Assembly (NCBI GenBank): GCA_040754075.1
Contig: JBFMDH010000010.1
Location: 1-64,000 of the forward strand
Reading direction: 5' to 3'
Length of the DNA stretch: 64,000 bases
Source: Acidobacteriota bacterium
Lineage (GTDB): Bacteria > Acidobacteriota > Blastocatellia > UBA7656
Shown here: positions 46,141 through 54,709 of the stretch, piece after piece
How positions within the stretch are numbered: position 1 is the stretch's first letter
How the letters are laid out: the number at the start of each line of letters is the position of its first letter
Program-made: the position numbers and the translations under genes
The notes under the pieces: generated by a model
Databases searched by the model: none
Told to the model about the DNA's origin: nothing
Seen by the model: only the letters and a program-made list of their open reading frames with translations

Positions 46141-46317
46141 ATGAATAAACAAATCTATTTAATCATAGGAATTTTTTGTTTAGTTGTAGGACTTTTCCTG
46201 GTGGCTTTCATGCTGTTTGGCCCGCAGGGAAAACCGGTGAATCCGGCGGCGTTTGGCGTGTTTATCGCTGGCATCGGTTGTCTGGTCAGGTATCGCAATG
46301 AAAAGAATAAGGCATAG
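46141..46317 (+). CDS. small two-segment membrane protein
   Basis: 58 residues from the ATG at 46141, with GGAG (46131-46134) six bases upstream. IYLIIGIFCLVVGLFLVAFMLF (about 4-25) and PAAFGVFIAGIGCLV (about 35-49) are the hydrophobic segments. A basic tail (RYRNEKNKA) follows, so both ends probably lie in the cytoplasm. Family not recognised. It carries the shared motif as its own transcription unit. Confidence 0.65.
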   Translation: MNKQIYLIIGIFCLVVGLFLVAFMLFGPQGKPVNPAAFGVFIAGIGCLVRYRNEKNKA

Positions 46318-46466
46318 GCGGTAATTGACGATAAACGCCGATGTTGAATCGCGTCTACGACGTTCATGCCGGTCGGGCTTGCGTGGTCGCGCTGTGAGCG
46401 CCAACGGAAACCTTGCGCCGATAGGTCTGCAAGCGTCAAAAAATTTTAAAAAACCTCAAATATTTC

Positions 46467-46506
46467 TGAGCCAAATTGCAAATCGTTATCGCGTTACTCA
46501 GTGAGC
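46467..46506 (+). promoter_or_regulatory. shared upstream motif, copy E
   Basis: TGAGCCAA, then TTATCGCGTTAC and AGTGAGC in the same register. 108 bp before the FHA-protease gene; a hairpin AAGAGAGG...CCTCTCTT (about 46510-46548) lies between. Confidence 0.78.
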
Positions 46507-46614
46507 AGCAAGAGAGGCGATGAATTCAACCGTAGTGACCTCTCTTCCGGCTTTTATCGAAATTGCCCACAACGGGCACAAAAAATTTAAACCAACTTAA
46601 TGGAGGTCACTAAA

Positions 46615-48378
46615 ATGGAAAGAATCGTACTCAGACATTTAAACGGATCAAAGGTCAATCAAGTAGAGGAATTTCCTCTTAACCTATTCAATGAACTGGT
46701 CATCGGACGCGACCCCGCGTCAACCGTTAAATACGACCCCGACAGAGACGATCTGGTCGGTCGTCAACACGCCAAAATTTCCCGCGATGCATCGGACGCT
46801 TCGCAATTTGTGATTACCGATTTAGGCAGCCGCAATGGCACCTTCATCAACAAACAACGCATTGTCGGGACGGCAAAGATTGCTCCGGGCGACCTCGTGC
46901 AATTTGGCGCGGGCGGTCCCGAATTCGAGTTCGACATCGAACCGAAACCGGAAAACTTCATCCGCGCCACCCGCGTCGGCGATGAAAACCTCGCTCCGAC
47001 CGCCATCCCCATGCCGCCAACTCGCGAAGGCGCAATCCCCGCGGCGCAAGCGGCTGCGGCAGCAACCGGTGTGGGTAACAGCACGCGCGTCGGCAAAGCC
47101 ACAGTCGAACGCCTGGTCTCGCAAGCCAGTAAACAAAATCGCACCTGGATGATCGCCGGCGGCGCGGCGTTGTGCTTGATTGTCGCTCTGGTTGCCGGCG
47201 TGTTGTTTTACAAAGGCAGAGTGGATGCCAATCAATTCCAGCAAAATCTCGCTTCACAGGGCGCTACCACCGGCAGCGAAATCGCCAAACTCAAAGAAAG
47301 AACTTCGCCAATGACGCCGGGTGAAATTGCCGAAGCCCACACCGATGCGGTGGTGTATCTCGAAGTCACCTGGCAACTGCTCAACAATCGCAACGGTCAA
47401 CCGCTGCATTTCAAATTCGTGCCGAATTTCTACAAAGACCAGAATGGCCAACTGCGGCAAATCGTCCCGGACGGACGCCGCTGGGTGATGGCTTATACGA
47501 TTGTCGAAAATGCTTATGAACCGCTGCTTGTCGAATACAACGATAAAGATGCGTTGTTGCCCGTCGGCGGACCGCACACCGGAAGCGGTTTCTGCGTTTC
47601 AAGCGATGGCTTCATTATGACCAATAAACATGTGGCGGCTGCCTGGAAGACCCGTTATCAAGGCTGGGAGAAATGGGCATTTCCGGGAGTCATTCTCGGT
47701 CGCGACGGCAGACCGGCGATGCAACAGAATGGCGAACCGGCGCTCGTGGCGCAACCGTTCCGCTGGATTCCCGCCGACACCCAACAATTCGGCGCGGGGC
47801 AACTCGGCAAACCTGCCGTCGAAGGTCGCAACGATTCGCTCTATGTGACTTTTTCAAAATCGGCGCAGCGATTCCCGGCAACCTTAGGCCCGACCTCCGA
47901 GCATCACGATGCAGCATTGGTGAAAATCAGCGCCCCCGCGCCGGTGCCGACCGTTGAACTGCACGACAATTATGAGTCGGTGAAAACCGGCGACCAGACC
48001 ATCGTTTTAGGTTATCCCGGCGGCTCACCCGATATGATTGGCTTCATTGGCGCAAAGAACTGGGGCGACAATTTCAATCGCAAACAGCAAGGCGTGGTTC
48101 CCAATGCAACCTTGAGCGCCGGTTTCATTTCGCGAGTTATGCGCGACCAACCCGGCGGACCCGGCAAAGATTCTTTCTTCAGCCTGATGGGCGATGCTTA
48201 TCAATTGACCATCAATACTACAGGTGGCGGCAACAGCGGCGGTCCGGTGTTTGACGAAAAAGGGCGGGTCATTGCCATCTACACCTACGGCGTGGTTTCG
48301 GATTTCCAAGCCTCCGCAGCGGTGCCGATTCGTTTCGGTCTGGAAATTATGGACCCGACGAGAAAGGCGATTAACTGA
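46615..48378 (+). CDS. FHA-domain transmembrane trypsin-like (HtrA-type) protease
   Basis: 587 residues from the ATG at 46615, set by TGGAGGT; the longer frame at 46600 is not needed. FHA at about 1-95 has GRDP (31-34), GRQHAKI and GSRNGTF (71-77), the phosphothreonine-binding loops. A membrane segment (AGGAALCLIVALVAGVLFY, about 173-191) leads to an extracytoplasmic trypsin-like protease: GSGFCVSSDGFIMTNKHVAA (His), HHDAALVKI (Asp), GGGNSGGPVF with Ser at 541. FHA would be cytoplasmic and read the phosphoproteins made by the kinases encoded downstream. This is the first gene of the operon and follows motif copy E. Confidence 0.88.
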   Translation: MERIVLRHLNGSKVNQVEEFPLNLFNELVIGRDPASTVKYDPDRDDLVGRQHAKISRDASDASQFVITDLGSRNGTFINKQRIVGTAKIAPGDLVQFGAGGPEFEFDIEPKPENFIRATRVGDENLAPTAIPMPPTREGAIPAAQAAAAATGVGNSTRVGKATVERLVSQASKQNRTWMIAGGAALCLIVALVAGVLFYKGRVDANQFQQNLASQGATTGSEIAKLKERTSPMTPGEIAEAHTDAVVYLEVTWQLLNNRNGQPLHFKFVPNFYKDQNGQLRQIVPDGRRWVMAYTIVENAYEPLLVEYNDKDALLPVGGPHTGSGFCVSSDGFIMTNKHVAAAWKTRYQGWEKWAFPGVILGRDGRPAMQQNGEPALVAQPFRWIPADTQQFGAGQLGKPAVEGRNDSLYVTFSKSAQRFPATLGPTSEHHDAALVKISAPAPVPTVELHDNYESVKTGDQTIVLGYPGGSPDMIGFIGAKNWGDNFNRKQQGVVPNATLSAGFISRVMRDQPGGPGKDSFFSLMGDAYQLTINTTGGGNSGGPVFDEKGRVIAIYTYGVVSDFQASAAVPIRFGLEIMDPTRKAIN

Positions 48379-48385
48379 ACGGTGG

Positions 48386-48420
48386 CAGGTGGTTGATTGG
48401 CGGCAGTCATCAACCACCTG
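48386..48420 (+). terminator. hairpin between protease and kinase genes
   Basis: CAGGTGGTTGAT (48386-48397) pairs perfectly with ATCAACCACCTG (48409-48420). It is followed by T-rich but not clean T sequence. It may attenuate or process the operon transcript. Confidence 0.55.
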
Positions 48421-48457
48421 GTCAATTTTAGTTTTAATGATGAGTTGGAGAACGGCG

Positions 48458-49726
48458 ATGAGAAACAGAGCAAATTTAAATTCGACAATCGGGGATTACA
48501 GATTGATTGATTTTATCGGTGCCGGTGGGATGGGCGAAGTCTATCGCGGCGTTCATACCAGACTCGGAAGAGTGGTTGCCGTAAAAATGCTGACGCAAAC
48601 CCACAATAATCAACAACTCGTTCAACGTTTCCGCAACGAAGCCCAACTGCAAGCGCGTCTGCATCACCCGAACATCGCGACGCTTTTCGATTTCATTGAA
48701 GCCGACGGCAGATGCTGCATCGTGATGGAATACATCGACGGGCAAACGCTTGATGAAAAGATTCGCTTGTCGGGCGCGTTACCTCTGGCAGATGCGCTGC
48801 GAATTTTTAAAAGCGTGGTCGAAGCCATCCATTACATTCACGATAATGGCATCGTGCATCGCGACATCAAATCCAACAACATCAAGATCAATGCCAAAGG
48901 CGAAGTAAAAATTCTCGATTTCGGCATTGCCAAAGGCGAAACTTCGCCGCAACTGACCGCCACCGGTTCGGTCATCGGCACCTTGCAATACCTGTCGCCG
49001 GAACAGGTCAAAGGCGAGGTTGCCGATGAGCGTTCCGATATTTGGGCGCTGGGCAGCGTCTTTTATGAAATGGTTTCCGGGAAAGTGACGTTTGATGCCA
49101 CCACCCTTGGTCGCTTATGTGAAAGCATTTTGAAGAGCGAGTATGTGCCGCCGACGGTTATCAACCCGGAACTCCCGAAAGCCGTCGAGCAGGTGATTGC
49201 CCGCTGTTTGAAAAAAAATCCTGCGGCGCGCTATCAAACGACACAGGAATTGTTTGAAGATGTCAAACGCCTCTCGGTGACTGAGGATTTGCAGGAAAAA
49301 CCAAACAGCGGAGAGAAAATCGCTGTTGAGCCGTTTTCTATCGGCGTTGTGCTGGAACAATTCGGGCAGCGCAAGTTCGGCTGGGTTGCCGTCGCATCCT
49401 TACTGGTTGTCGTTTTATTGGGACTGGGTATCGCCTTCTGGCCTGAAGATCATTCACCGAAAGTTGCCGAGCCGTCGCGTCAAAATCCATCGCAACCGCC
49501 ATCGACCAAAGATGCAACGCTGAGAACCGTAAAAATTATTGCTGCGAACGGTCAGGCAGAGGTTTACAGCAACGGGCAGTTGGTCGGCAAAACCCCTTAT
49601 GAAATTAAGGCGCGATTGGGAGAGCCGGTGAATCTCTTGCTAAAGAGCGAAGGATTTTTAAATGAGAAGGTCGAGTTTGCGGTCACTGAAAAACCGGAAT
49701 ACGTCATCACCTTAAAGAAAGAATAA
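48458..49726 (+). CDS. membrane Ser/Thr protein kinase with PEGA-like tail
   Basis: 422 residues from the ATG at 48458, chosen because GGAG (48447-48450) lies seven bases upstream; the long upstream extension is out of family. Kinase: IGAGGMGEVYRG, catalytic K43 (VVAVKML), HRDIKSNNIKIN and DFGIAKGE. A membrane segment (WVAVASLLVVVLLGLGIAFW) follows, then a C-terminal PEGA-like domain (ANGQAEVYSNGQLVGKTPYEIKARLGEPVNLLLKSEGF), likely outside and possibly binding cell envelope. It sits between the FHA-protease and the PP2C phosphatase. Confidence 0.92.
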   Translation: MRNRANLNSTIGDYRLIDFIGAGGMGEVYRGVHTRLGRVVAVKMLTQTHNNQQLVQRFRNEAQLQARLHHPNIATLFDFIEADGRCCIVMEYIDGQTLDEKIRLSGALPLADALRIFKSVVEAIHYIHDNGIVHRDIKSNNIKINAKGEVKILDFGIAKGETSPQLTATGSVIGTLQYLSPEQVKGEVADERSDIWALGSVFYEMVSGKVTFDATTLGRLCESILKSEYVPPTVINPELPKAVEQVIARCLKKNPAARYQTTQELFEDVKRLSVTEDLQEKPNSGEKIAVEPFSIGVVLEQFGQRKFGWVAVASLLVVVLLGLGIAFWPEDHSPKVAEPSRQNPSQPPSTKDATLRTVKIIAANGQAEVYSNGQLVGKTPYEIKARLGEPVNLLLKSEGFLNEKVEFAVTEKPEYVITLKKE

Positions 49727-49737
49727 GAGGTCACGCT

Positions 49738-50652
49738 ATGTTCAGCTTTTGGAAAGGCATTCAATCACGATTTGGTATGAAAAAAATTTCCACCGCTCAT
49801 CATCAGGATTTTCCATCCGAGTCGCCCGAAAACGCGCCGCAAGTTTCCTATGATGTTGTCGCGAGTTTTCTTTCGGATGTTGGGTGCCATCGCGCCATCA
49901 ATGAAGATAATGGTCGGTACATCAAACCGAATGACCCGGAGATGCTTGCGAAAAAAGGGATGCTCTTTCTGGTGGCGGATGGCATGGGCGGACATAGCGG
50001 CGGTGAAGTCGCGAGTCGTTTGGCGATTGAGGTCGTCAGCCGGTTCTATTATGAAAAAAATGCCGATGCGCAATCGGCGCTGGAAAACGCGATTCTTGAA
50101 GCCAACAGCGCGATTTATCTGGAAGCCGCCAGAGACCCGAATCTTTTGGGTATGGGAACCACCTGCACGGCTTTGGTTTTGCAAAATGGTTCGGCAATCT
50201 CGGCGCACATCGGGGATAGTCGTCTGTATCTGATTCGCGACGGAGAAATTTATCTGATGACCGAAGACCATTCGGCAGTCATGCAGATGGTCAGACGCGG
50301 GGTGTTAAGCGTTTCGCAGGCACGTCAGCATCCTGAAAAGAATGTGATTTTAAGGGCGCTCGGCAGTCATCCTATCGTAGAAGTCGCCACCTGGACACAC
50401 CCTTTGCCAGTGCGTGTCGGCGATAAATTTTTGCTCTGTTCGGATGGGCTTTACGACCTCGTGGAAGATGGGGAAATGAAAACCGCGATTATTGAAAATT
50501 CGCCTTATAGCGCCTGTGAGGTATTGATCGATTTAGCGAAATCGCGAGGCGGTTACGACAACATCACTGTGGGCGTGGTCAGTTTAATGGCGCGTGAAAA
50601 TGGTGAGAGCAGGGAAGTGAAACCGACGCGGGAAACGGAGGTATTGCAATGA
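49738..50652 (+). CDS. PP2C-family protein phosphatase
   Basis: 304 residues. The metal-binding motifs are intact: DVGCHRAINEDNGRY, DGMGGHSGGEVAS, TALVLQNGSAISAHIGDSRLYLIRDGEI, and CSDGLYDLVEDGEMK and YDNITVGVVSLM late. It is a soluble Ser/Thr phosphatase with an extra N-terminal 35 residues. It lies between two Ser/Thr kinase genes, overlapping the second by 4 bp, so it probably reverses their phosphorylation of FHA targets. Confidence 0.92.
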   Translation: MFSFWKGIQSRFGMKKISTAHHQDFPSESPENAPQVSYDVVASFLSDVGCHRAINEDNGRYIKPNDPEMLAKKGMLFLVADGMGGHSGGEVASRLAIEVVSRFYYEKNADAQSALENAILEANSAIYLEAARDPNLLGMGTTCTALVLQNGSAISAHIGDSRLYLIRDGEIYLMTEDHSAVMQMVRRGVLSVSQARQHPEKNVILRALGSHPIVEVATWTHPLPVRVGDKFLLCSDGLYDLVEDGEMKTAIIENSPYSACEVLIDLAKSRGGYDNITVGVVSLMARENGESREVKPTRETEVLQ

Positions 50653-52370
50653 TCGGCTATATCGTAGGCAATTACAAAATCACTGAAAAAATCGGTGAAG
50701 GCGGAATGGGCGAAGTTTATAAAGGCATTGACCTGATGCTGGAACGTCCCGTGGCGATTAAAGTTTTGCGTTCGGAATTAAGCAGACGGTCGGCATTGGT
50801 TGAACGGTTTCGCGCCGAAGCCATCACCCTTGCGAAATTGAACCACCCCAACATTGCGACGCTTTATAGTTTCACGCGCCAGGGCGATGACCTGTTTATG
50901 GTGATGGAATATGTTCAAGGCTACACCTTTGAACAACTCATACGGCAAACCGGCGCGATTCCGGTTGCCCGTGCCATTGAGTTGTTTGCGATGGCGCTTG
51001 AAGGCATGGCGCACGCTCATCGACTCGGCATCATTCATCGCGATGTGAAACCCGCAAACCTCATGTTGACGCACGCGGGATTGGTCAAAGTGATGGATTT
51101 CGGGATTGCCCGGGCGATGGGCAGTTCACGCTTCACACGGTCAGGCAATCTCATCGGCACAATAGAGTATATGTCGCCCGAACAGGTGCGCGGTGAAGAG
51201 ACCGATATTCGTTCGGATATTTACAGTCTGGGCATTCTGCTTTATGAAATGCTCACCGGGCGCGTGCCTTTTCAAAGCAACAGCGAATACGAGTTGATGC
51301 GCAAACAGATTGACGATGCGCCGATTCCACCGCGCACCTTTGCCAAACAGATTCCCCTGGCACTGGAGCAGGCGATTATGCGGGCGTTGGCAAAAAGACC
51401 GGAAGCGCGATTTCAAACCGCCGATGAATTTCGTTTGACTTTGCTTGCCGGTGTAAAGAGCGCCTCCGCGAATGTCGAAGAAGGGAAGCGTTCAAGCAGC
51501 AAGGTTGCGGGCATTCAAAAAGCTAAGAACCCTAAGGAAAAAATCACTACCCTGGTTGATGGTTCCAAACCGCCTGCGCCGGTTATCAAAGAGACGCGCT
51601 TGCCTGATGCCAGCGAAGGCGTACGAGAGACGCGATTGGCGGATGAAGCAAACCGGTTAAAAGAGACCAGAGTTGCCAGCGACAACGGCTCACAGGGGAT
51701 TACCGGAAAAACCAATCACCCGATGTACTGGCAATCGCCTGTATCACCACAATTGAATACACCTTTGAATGTCCCTTTAGCAGTTGGCGTTGAAACAAAT
51801 CAGAAGCGGTCTTTTCGGTTTTCGGGATTGATTAAAAAATGGCAGCCATTCAATCAACAAATCAACAAAAAATATTTCGTTGGCGCAGGGCTTTTCACAC
51901 TTTTGCTGATCATCAGTTTTTGGTTCATTCCACCGCTACTATTACAGAGTGACTCTGAAACGGTTAGGCAAAAGGGCAATGCCAATTCGTCATCAGCAGG
52001 AAGGAGCAGAGAAGAAAAATCAGCGGTCACACCAACGATTTCGGAAGCTGGCAACGGTTCGGTTGAAGCGCCGAAAGAGGAGCAAACGGAGAAACCCATC
52101 GCCATTGTCGATGAAGCGCCCGCAGGCAAAAGCGAGACCTCAAAGCCCGCAACCAAACGTCGCGAACGAACCGTAAAACCGCAACCTGAAACTAAACAGG
52201 AGCCGAATAAGACGGCGACGAAAAAAGATTCCAATGATGATAATGACGATAAGAACGATAAAAAGGATGAAGACAAAAAAGCGAAGAAAGATAAGAAAAA
52301 GGATGGTGGCGTTTGGGGAACCTTTAAAAAATTGAACCCCTTCAAGAAGAAAAAAGACAATGATGATTAA
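50649..52370 (+). CDS. membrane Ser/Thr protein kinase with charged tail
   Basis: 573 residues, ATGA overlap with the phosphatase gene. Kinase: IGEGGMGEVYKG, catalytic K38 (VAIKVLR), HRDVKPANLMLT, MDFGIARAMG. A juxtamembrane stretch follows with repeated KETRLPDASEGVRETRLAD-type motifs. A membrane segment (FVGAGLFTLLLIISFWFIPPLLL) then leads to a Lys/Glu/Asp-rich tail. The tail ends GGVWGTFKKLNPFKKKKDNDD, of a kind found on several acidobacterial kinases, and may bind cell-envelope polymers. It is the last gene of the operon. Confidence 0.9.
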   Translation: MIGYIVGNYKITEKIGEGGMGEVYKGIDLMLERPVAIKVLRSELSRRSALVERFRAEAITLAKLNHPNIATLYSFTRQGDDLFMVMEYVQGYTFEQLIRQTGAIPVARAIELFAMALEGMAHAHRLGIIHRDVKPANLMLTHAGLVKVMDFGIARAMGSSRFTRSGNLIGTIEYMSPEQVRGEETDIRSDIYSLGILLYEMLTGRVPFQSNSEYELMRKQIDDAPIPPRTFAKQIPLALEQAIMRALAKRPEARFQTADEFRLTLLAGVKSASANVEEGKRSSSKVAGIQKAKNPKEKITTLVDGSKPPAPVIKETRLPDASEGVRETRLADEANRLKETRVASDNGSQGITGKTNHPMYWQSPVSPQLNTPLNVPLAVGVETNQKRSFRFSGLIKKWQPFNQQINKKYFVGAGLFTLLLIISFWFIPPLLLQSDSETVRQKGNANSSSAGRSREEKSAVTPTISEAGNGSVEAPKEEQTEKPIAIVDEAPAGKSETSKPATKRRERTVKPQPETKQEPNKTATKKDSNDDNDDKNDKKDEDKKAKKDKKKDGGVWGTFKKLNPFKKKKDNDD

Positions 52371-52372
52371 TT

Positions 52373-52398
52373 GAAAGCTTAACCGGCTTTCGGATTTT
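52373..52398 (+). terminator. short convergent terminator
   Basis: GAAAGC (52373-52378) pairs with GCTTTC (52386-52391), then GGATTTTT. It overlaps the stop codon of boxR on the other strand. Confidence 0.5.
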
Positions 52399-53260
52399 TG
52401 AGCTGAGTTGTCCGATGTTTATTGATTTTTTGCGCGATCAGGTCAGCGATTTGTTGTGGATGCTTTCTTGAGGTGCTGATTGTGAGTTCCGATTCAGCGT
52501 ATACAGATTCGCGGCGGGCAAGCAGGGCTTTCAGTTCGGTCATCGCCGAGGGATTATCTTTCATCGGTCTGAGGTCGCCTTGATTCAACACTCTGGTCAT
52601 ATGCTCTCTCGGAGTTGCGCGTAACCAGACGGTAAAGCAGAACCGTTTGACGAGATTCCAACTTTCCGTGTCGTTGACAATGGAGCCGCCTGCGGCGAGC
52701 ACACAGCTTTTCGAGTTGCGGAAAAGTTTTTGCAAAACTTCTGCTTCAAGCCTGTGATAATAATTTTCTCCGTGAATCGAAAAAATTTCTCCGAGTTTCA
52801 TACCCGCGGCTTTTTCGATATGCGCGTCGAGTTCTATAAATTCGGTGTTCAGTTTGTTGGCTAATAATTCACCGATGGTTGATTTCCCGGCGCCGCGCAG
52901 ACCGATGAGGGCAATAAATTTGGAGTGCAGGGTTTTCGCGCGCATTGCGAACCATTCCTGCAACGCCTGTAAATCGGCTTCACTGCATTCGGAAAACTTT
53001 TTCCAGACCTGTGAGCGCAAAGAGTGATCGCTATTGGTCGGCGGGAGCAATTCATTTAGAGAGCAGGAAAGCGCCTGCGCGACACGCGCCAGACCGGCAA
53101 TCGAAATGTTGCCTTGTCCGGCTTCGAGTTGATTAATGAAACGCAAGGAGAGGTCTGCGCGTGAAGCCAATTCGCGAATCGTCAAATCGGCTTCAAGACG
53201 ACGGTTTCTCACGCGCAGACCGATGTTTTTTAAAAGCGAATTTTTCTCTCGTTCATTCAT
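52379..53260 (-). CDS. boxR: BoxR-type regulator: XRE helix-turn-helix plus shikimate-kinase-like domain
   Basis: 293 residues. The N-terminal helix-turn-helix (about 13-66: LRVRNRRLEADLTIRELASRADLSLRFINQLEAGQGN) is joined to a shikimate-kinase-like domain with Walker A GLRGAGKS (120-127), which in BoxR binds benzoyl-CoA as inducer. This fusion is characteristic of the benzoyl-CoA (box) pathway regulator. It lies downstream of boxB and boxC, and an inverted repeat is in front of boxC. Whether the kinase-like domain keeps activity is doubtful; the known role is sensing. Confidence 0.92.
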   Translation of the reverse strand: MNEREKNSLLKNIGLRVRNRRLEADLTIRELASRADLSLRFINQLEAGQGNISIAGLARVAQALSCSLNELLPPTNSDHSLRSQVWKKFSECSEADLQALQEWFAMRAKTLHSKFIALIGLRGAGKSTIGELLANKLNTEFIELDAHIEKAAGMKLGEIFSIHGENYYHRLEAEVLQKLFRNSKSCVLAAGGSIVNDTESWNLVKRFCFTVWLRATPREHMTRVLNQGDLRPMKDNPSAMTELKALLARRESVYAESELTISTSRKHPQQIADLIAQKINKHRTTQLKNPKAG

Positions 53261-53296
53261 TGAACCATCGCATTGACAAGCAACTCGGCAACGAAA

Positions 53297-54697
53297 TTAA
53301 AGACGAACATATTCAAAATCGAACGGCTTGCCATTGATGCCGCTGGTGGGCGGCGCAATGTAGTTGGCAATTTTACCCGGCTCGAAAACCGGCTGCATCA
53401 GGCTTTTCACATAGAGACGGTCTTCGAGGGTTGGCAGCCATTCACCTTGGCGACGTTCAAATTCCGCTTTCGATAACGGATTGCCGTAAACATCGAAGAA
53501 ACTTCCGGCAAATTCACCGACATGGCGATGGAATCGTTTGCTTGGAATATAGAGGCGTTCGGTGATGCCTTGGTCTTCAATGAACTTATTCCAACGCGCC
53601 AGCCCGCGTTCACTATCGCTGATATATTCGGCGCGCAACACTTCATTCAGCCCGTTACGCAGTGGTACTTCGCGAGTTTTGATGACGCCGCCTTCCAGGT
53701 AATCGATTTTGGTTGAGCCTTCGATGGCGATGTGGTCGATGTATTTCTTCTGTTCCTGGAACCGTCCTTTCAGACCGGCTGCAAAGAAGTCCGCCGAATT
53801 GGAACTGATTTCGCCGCCGAATAGATCAAGCGAATAGGTAAACCAGTAGTTGATATATTTTTGAATGATCGAAAGCGGGATGCCGCCGACCTTTGTCACA
53901 TCTTCGTTTTCCTTCATGAGTTGGGCGGTGCGTTTGACGATGCGACCGATGCCGGTTTCGCCGACGAACATATGATGTGCCTCTTCTGTAAGCATAAACT
54001 GACAGGTGCGCGCCAAGGGTTCAAAACCGGATTCCGAAAGCGCCGCCAGTTGATATTTGCCATCGCGGTCTGTAAACATCGTGAAGCAGAAAAAGTTCAG
54101 CCAGTCATCGCAGGGTTGATTGAAGGCTTGCAGGATGCGCGGTTTGTCGGGATTGCCGCTGCGACGTTGCAATAACTCTTCAGCCTCTTCGCGTCCATCG
54201 CGTCCAAAATATTTGTGCAGTAGATAAACCATTGCCCAGAGGTGACGCCCCTCTTCGACATTGACTTGAAAGAGATTGCGCAAATCGTAAAGCGAAGGGC
54301 AGGTGTGTCCGAGTTGTCGTTGTTGCTCGACCGATGCCGGTTCGGTGTCGCCTTGGGTGACGATGATGCGACGCAGGGGGTTGCGAAATTCGCCGGGCAC
54401 TTCCTGATAGGCGGCTTTGCCGAAATTATCGCCAAAGCCGATAGTGGCGTCGGATTCCGCAGGGGTCAGGAAGATGCCCCAGCGATAATCAGGCATTTTC
54501 ACATGATCGAAATGCGCCCAACCGTTCGGTTCAACGCTCACGGCAGTTCGCAAATAAATATCCTTATCCTGAAAACCGTCAGGTCCCATTTCGCGCCACC
54601 ATTCGAGGTAATTGGGCAACCATTTTTCGAGGGCGCGTTGCAGATGCGGGTCTTCGGACAAATTGACATTGTTAGGAATGCGATCATAAAGGCTCAT
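53297..54697 (-). CDS. boxB: benzoyl-CoA 2,3-epoxidase subunit BoxB
   Basis: 466 residues, of the usual size. It is a di-iron oxygenase with two Glu/His helices: EEGRHLWAMVYLLHKYFG and TEEAHHMFVGETGIGRI. It epoxidises benzoyl-CoA using electrons from reductase BoxA. The conserved start IPNNVNLSEDPHLQRALEKWLPNYLEWWREMGP is typical of BoxB. It lies 12 bp after boxC and before boxR. BoxA, normally present, is not in the window. Confidence 0.95.
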   Translation of the reverse strand: MSLYDRIPNNVNLSEDPHLQRALEKWLPNYLEWWREMGPDGFQDKDIYLRTAVSVEPNGWAHFDHVKMPDYRWGIFLTPAESDATIGFGDNFGKAAYQEVPGEFRNPLRRIIVTQGDTEPASVEQQRQLGHTCPSLYDLRNLFQVNVEEGRHLWAMVYLLHKYFGRDGREEAEELLQRRSGNPDKPRILQAFNQPCDDWLNFFCFTMFTDRDGKYQLAALSESGFEPLARTCQFMLTEEAHHMFVGETGIGRIVKRTAQLMKENEDVTKVGGIPLSIIQKYINYWFTYSLDLFGGEISSNSADFFAAGLKGRFQEQKKYIDHIAIEGSTKIDYLEGGVIKTREVPLRNGLNEVLRAEYISDSERGLARWNKFIEDQGITERLYIPSKRFHRHVGEFAGSFFDVYGNPLSKAEFERRQGEWLPTLEDRLYVKSLMQPVFEPGKIANYIAPPTSGINGKPFDFEYVRL

Positions 54698-54709
54698 AAA
54701 ATTCTCCTG

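Noticed and set aside
48224-48457. extended N-terminus of the kinase
   Set aside because: It overlaps the protease gene in another frame, is not like any kinase N-terminus, and GGAG precedes the ATG at 48458.
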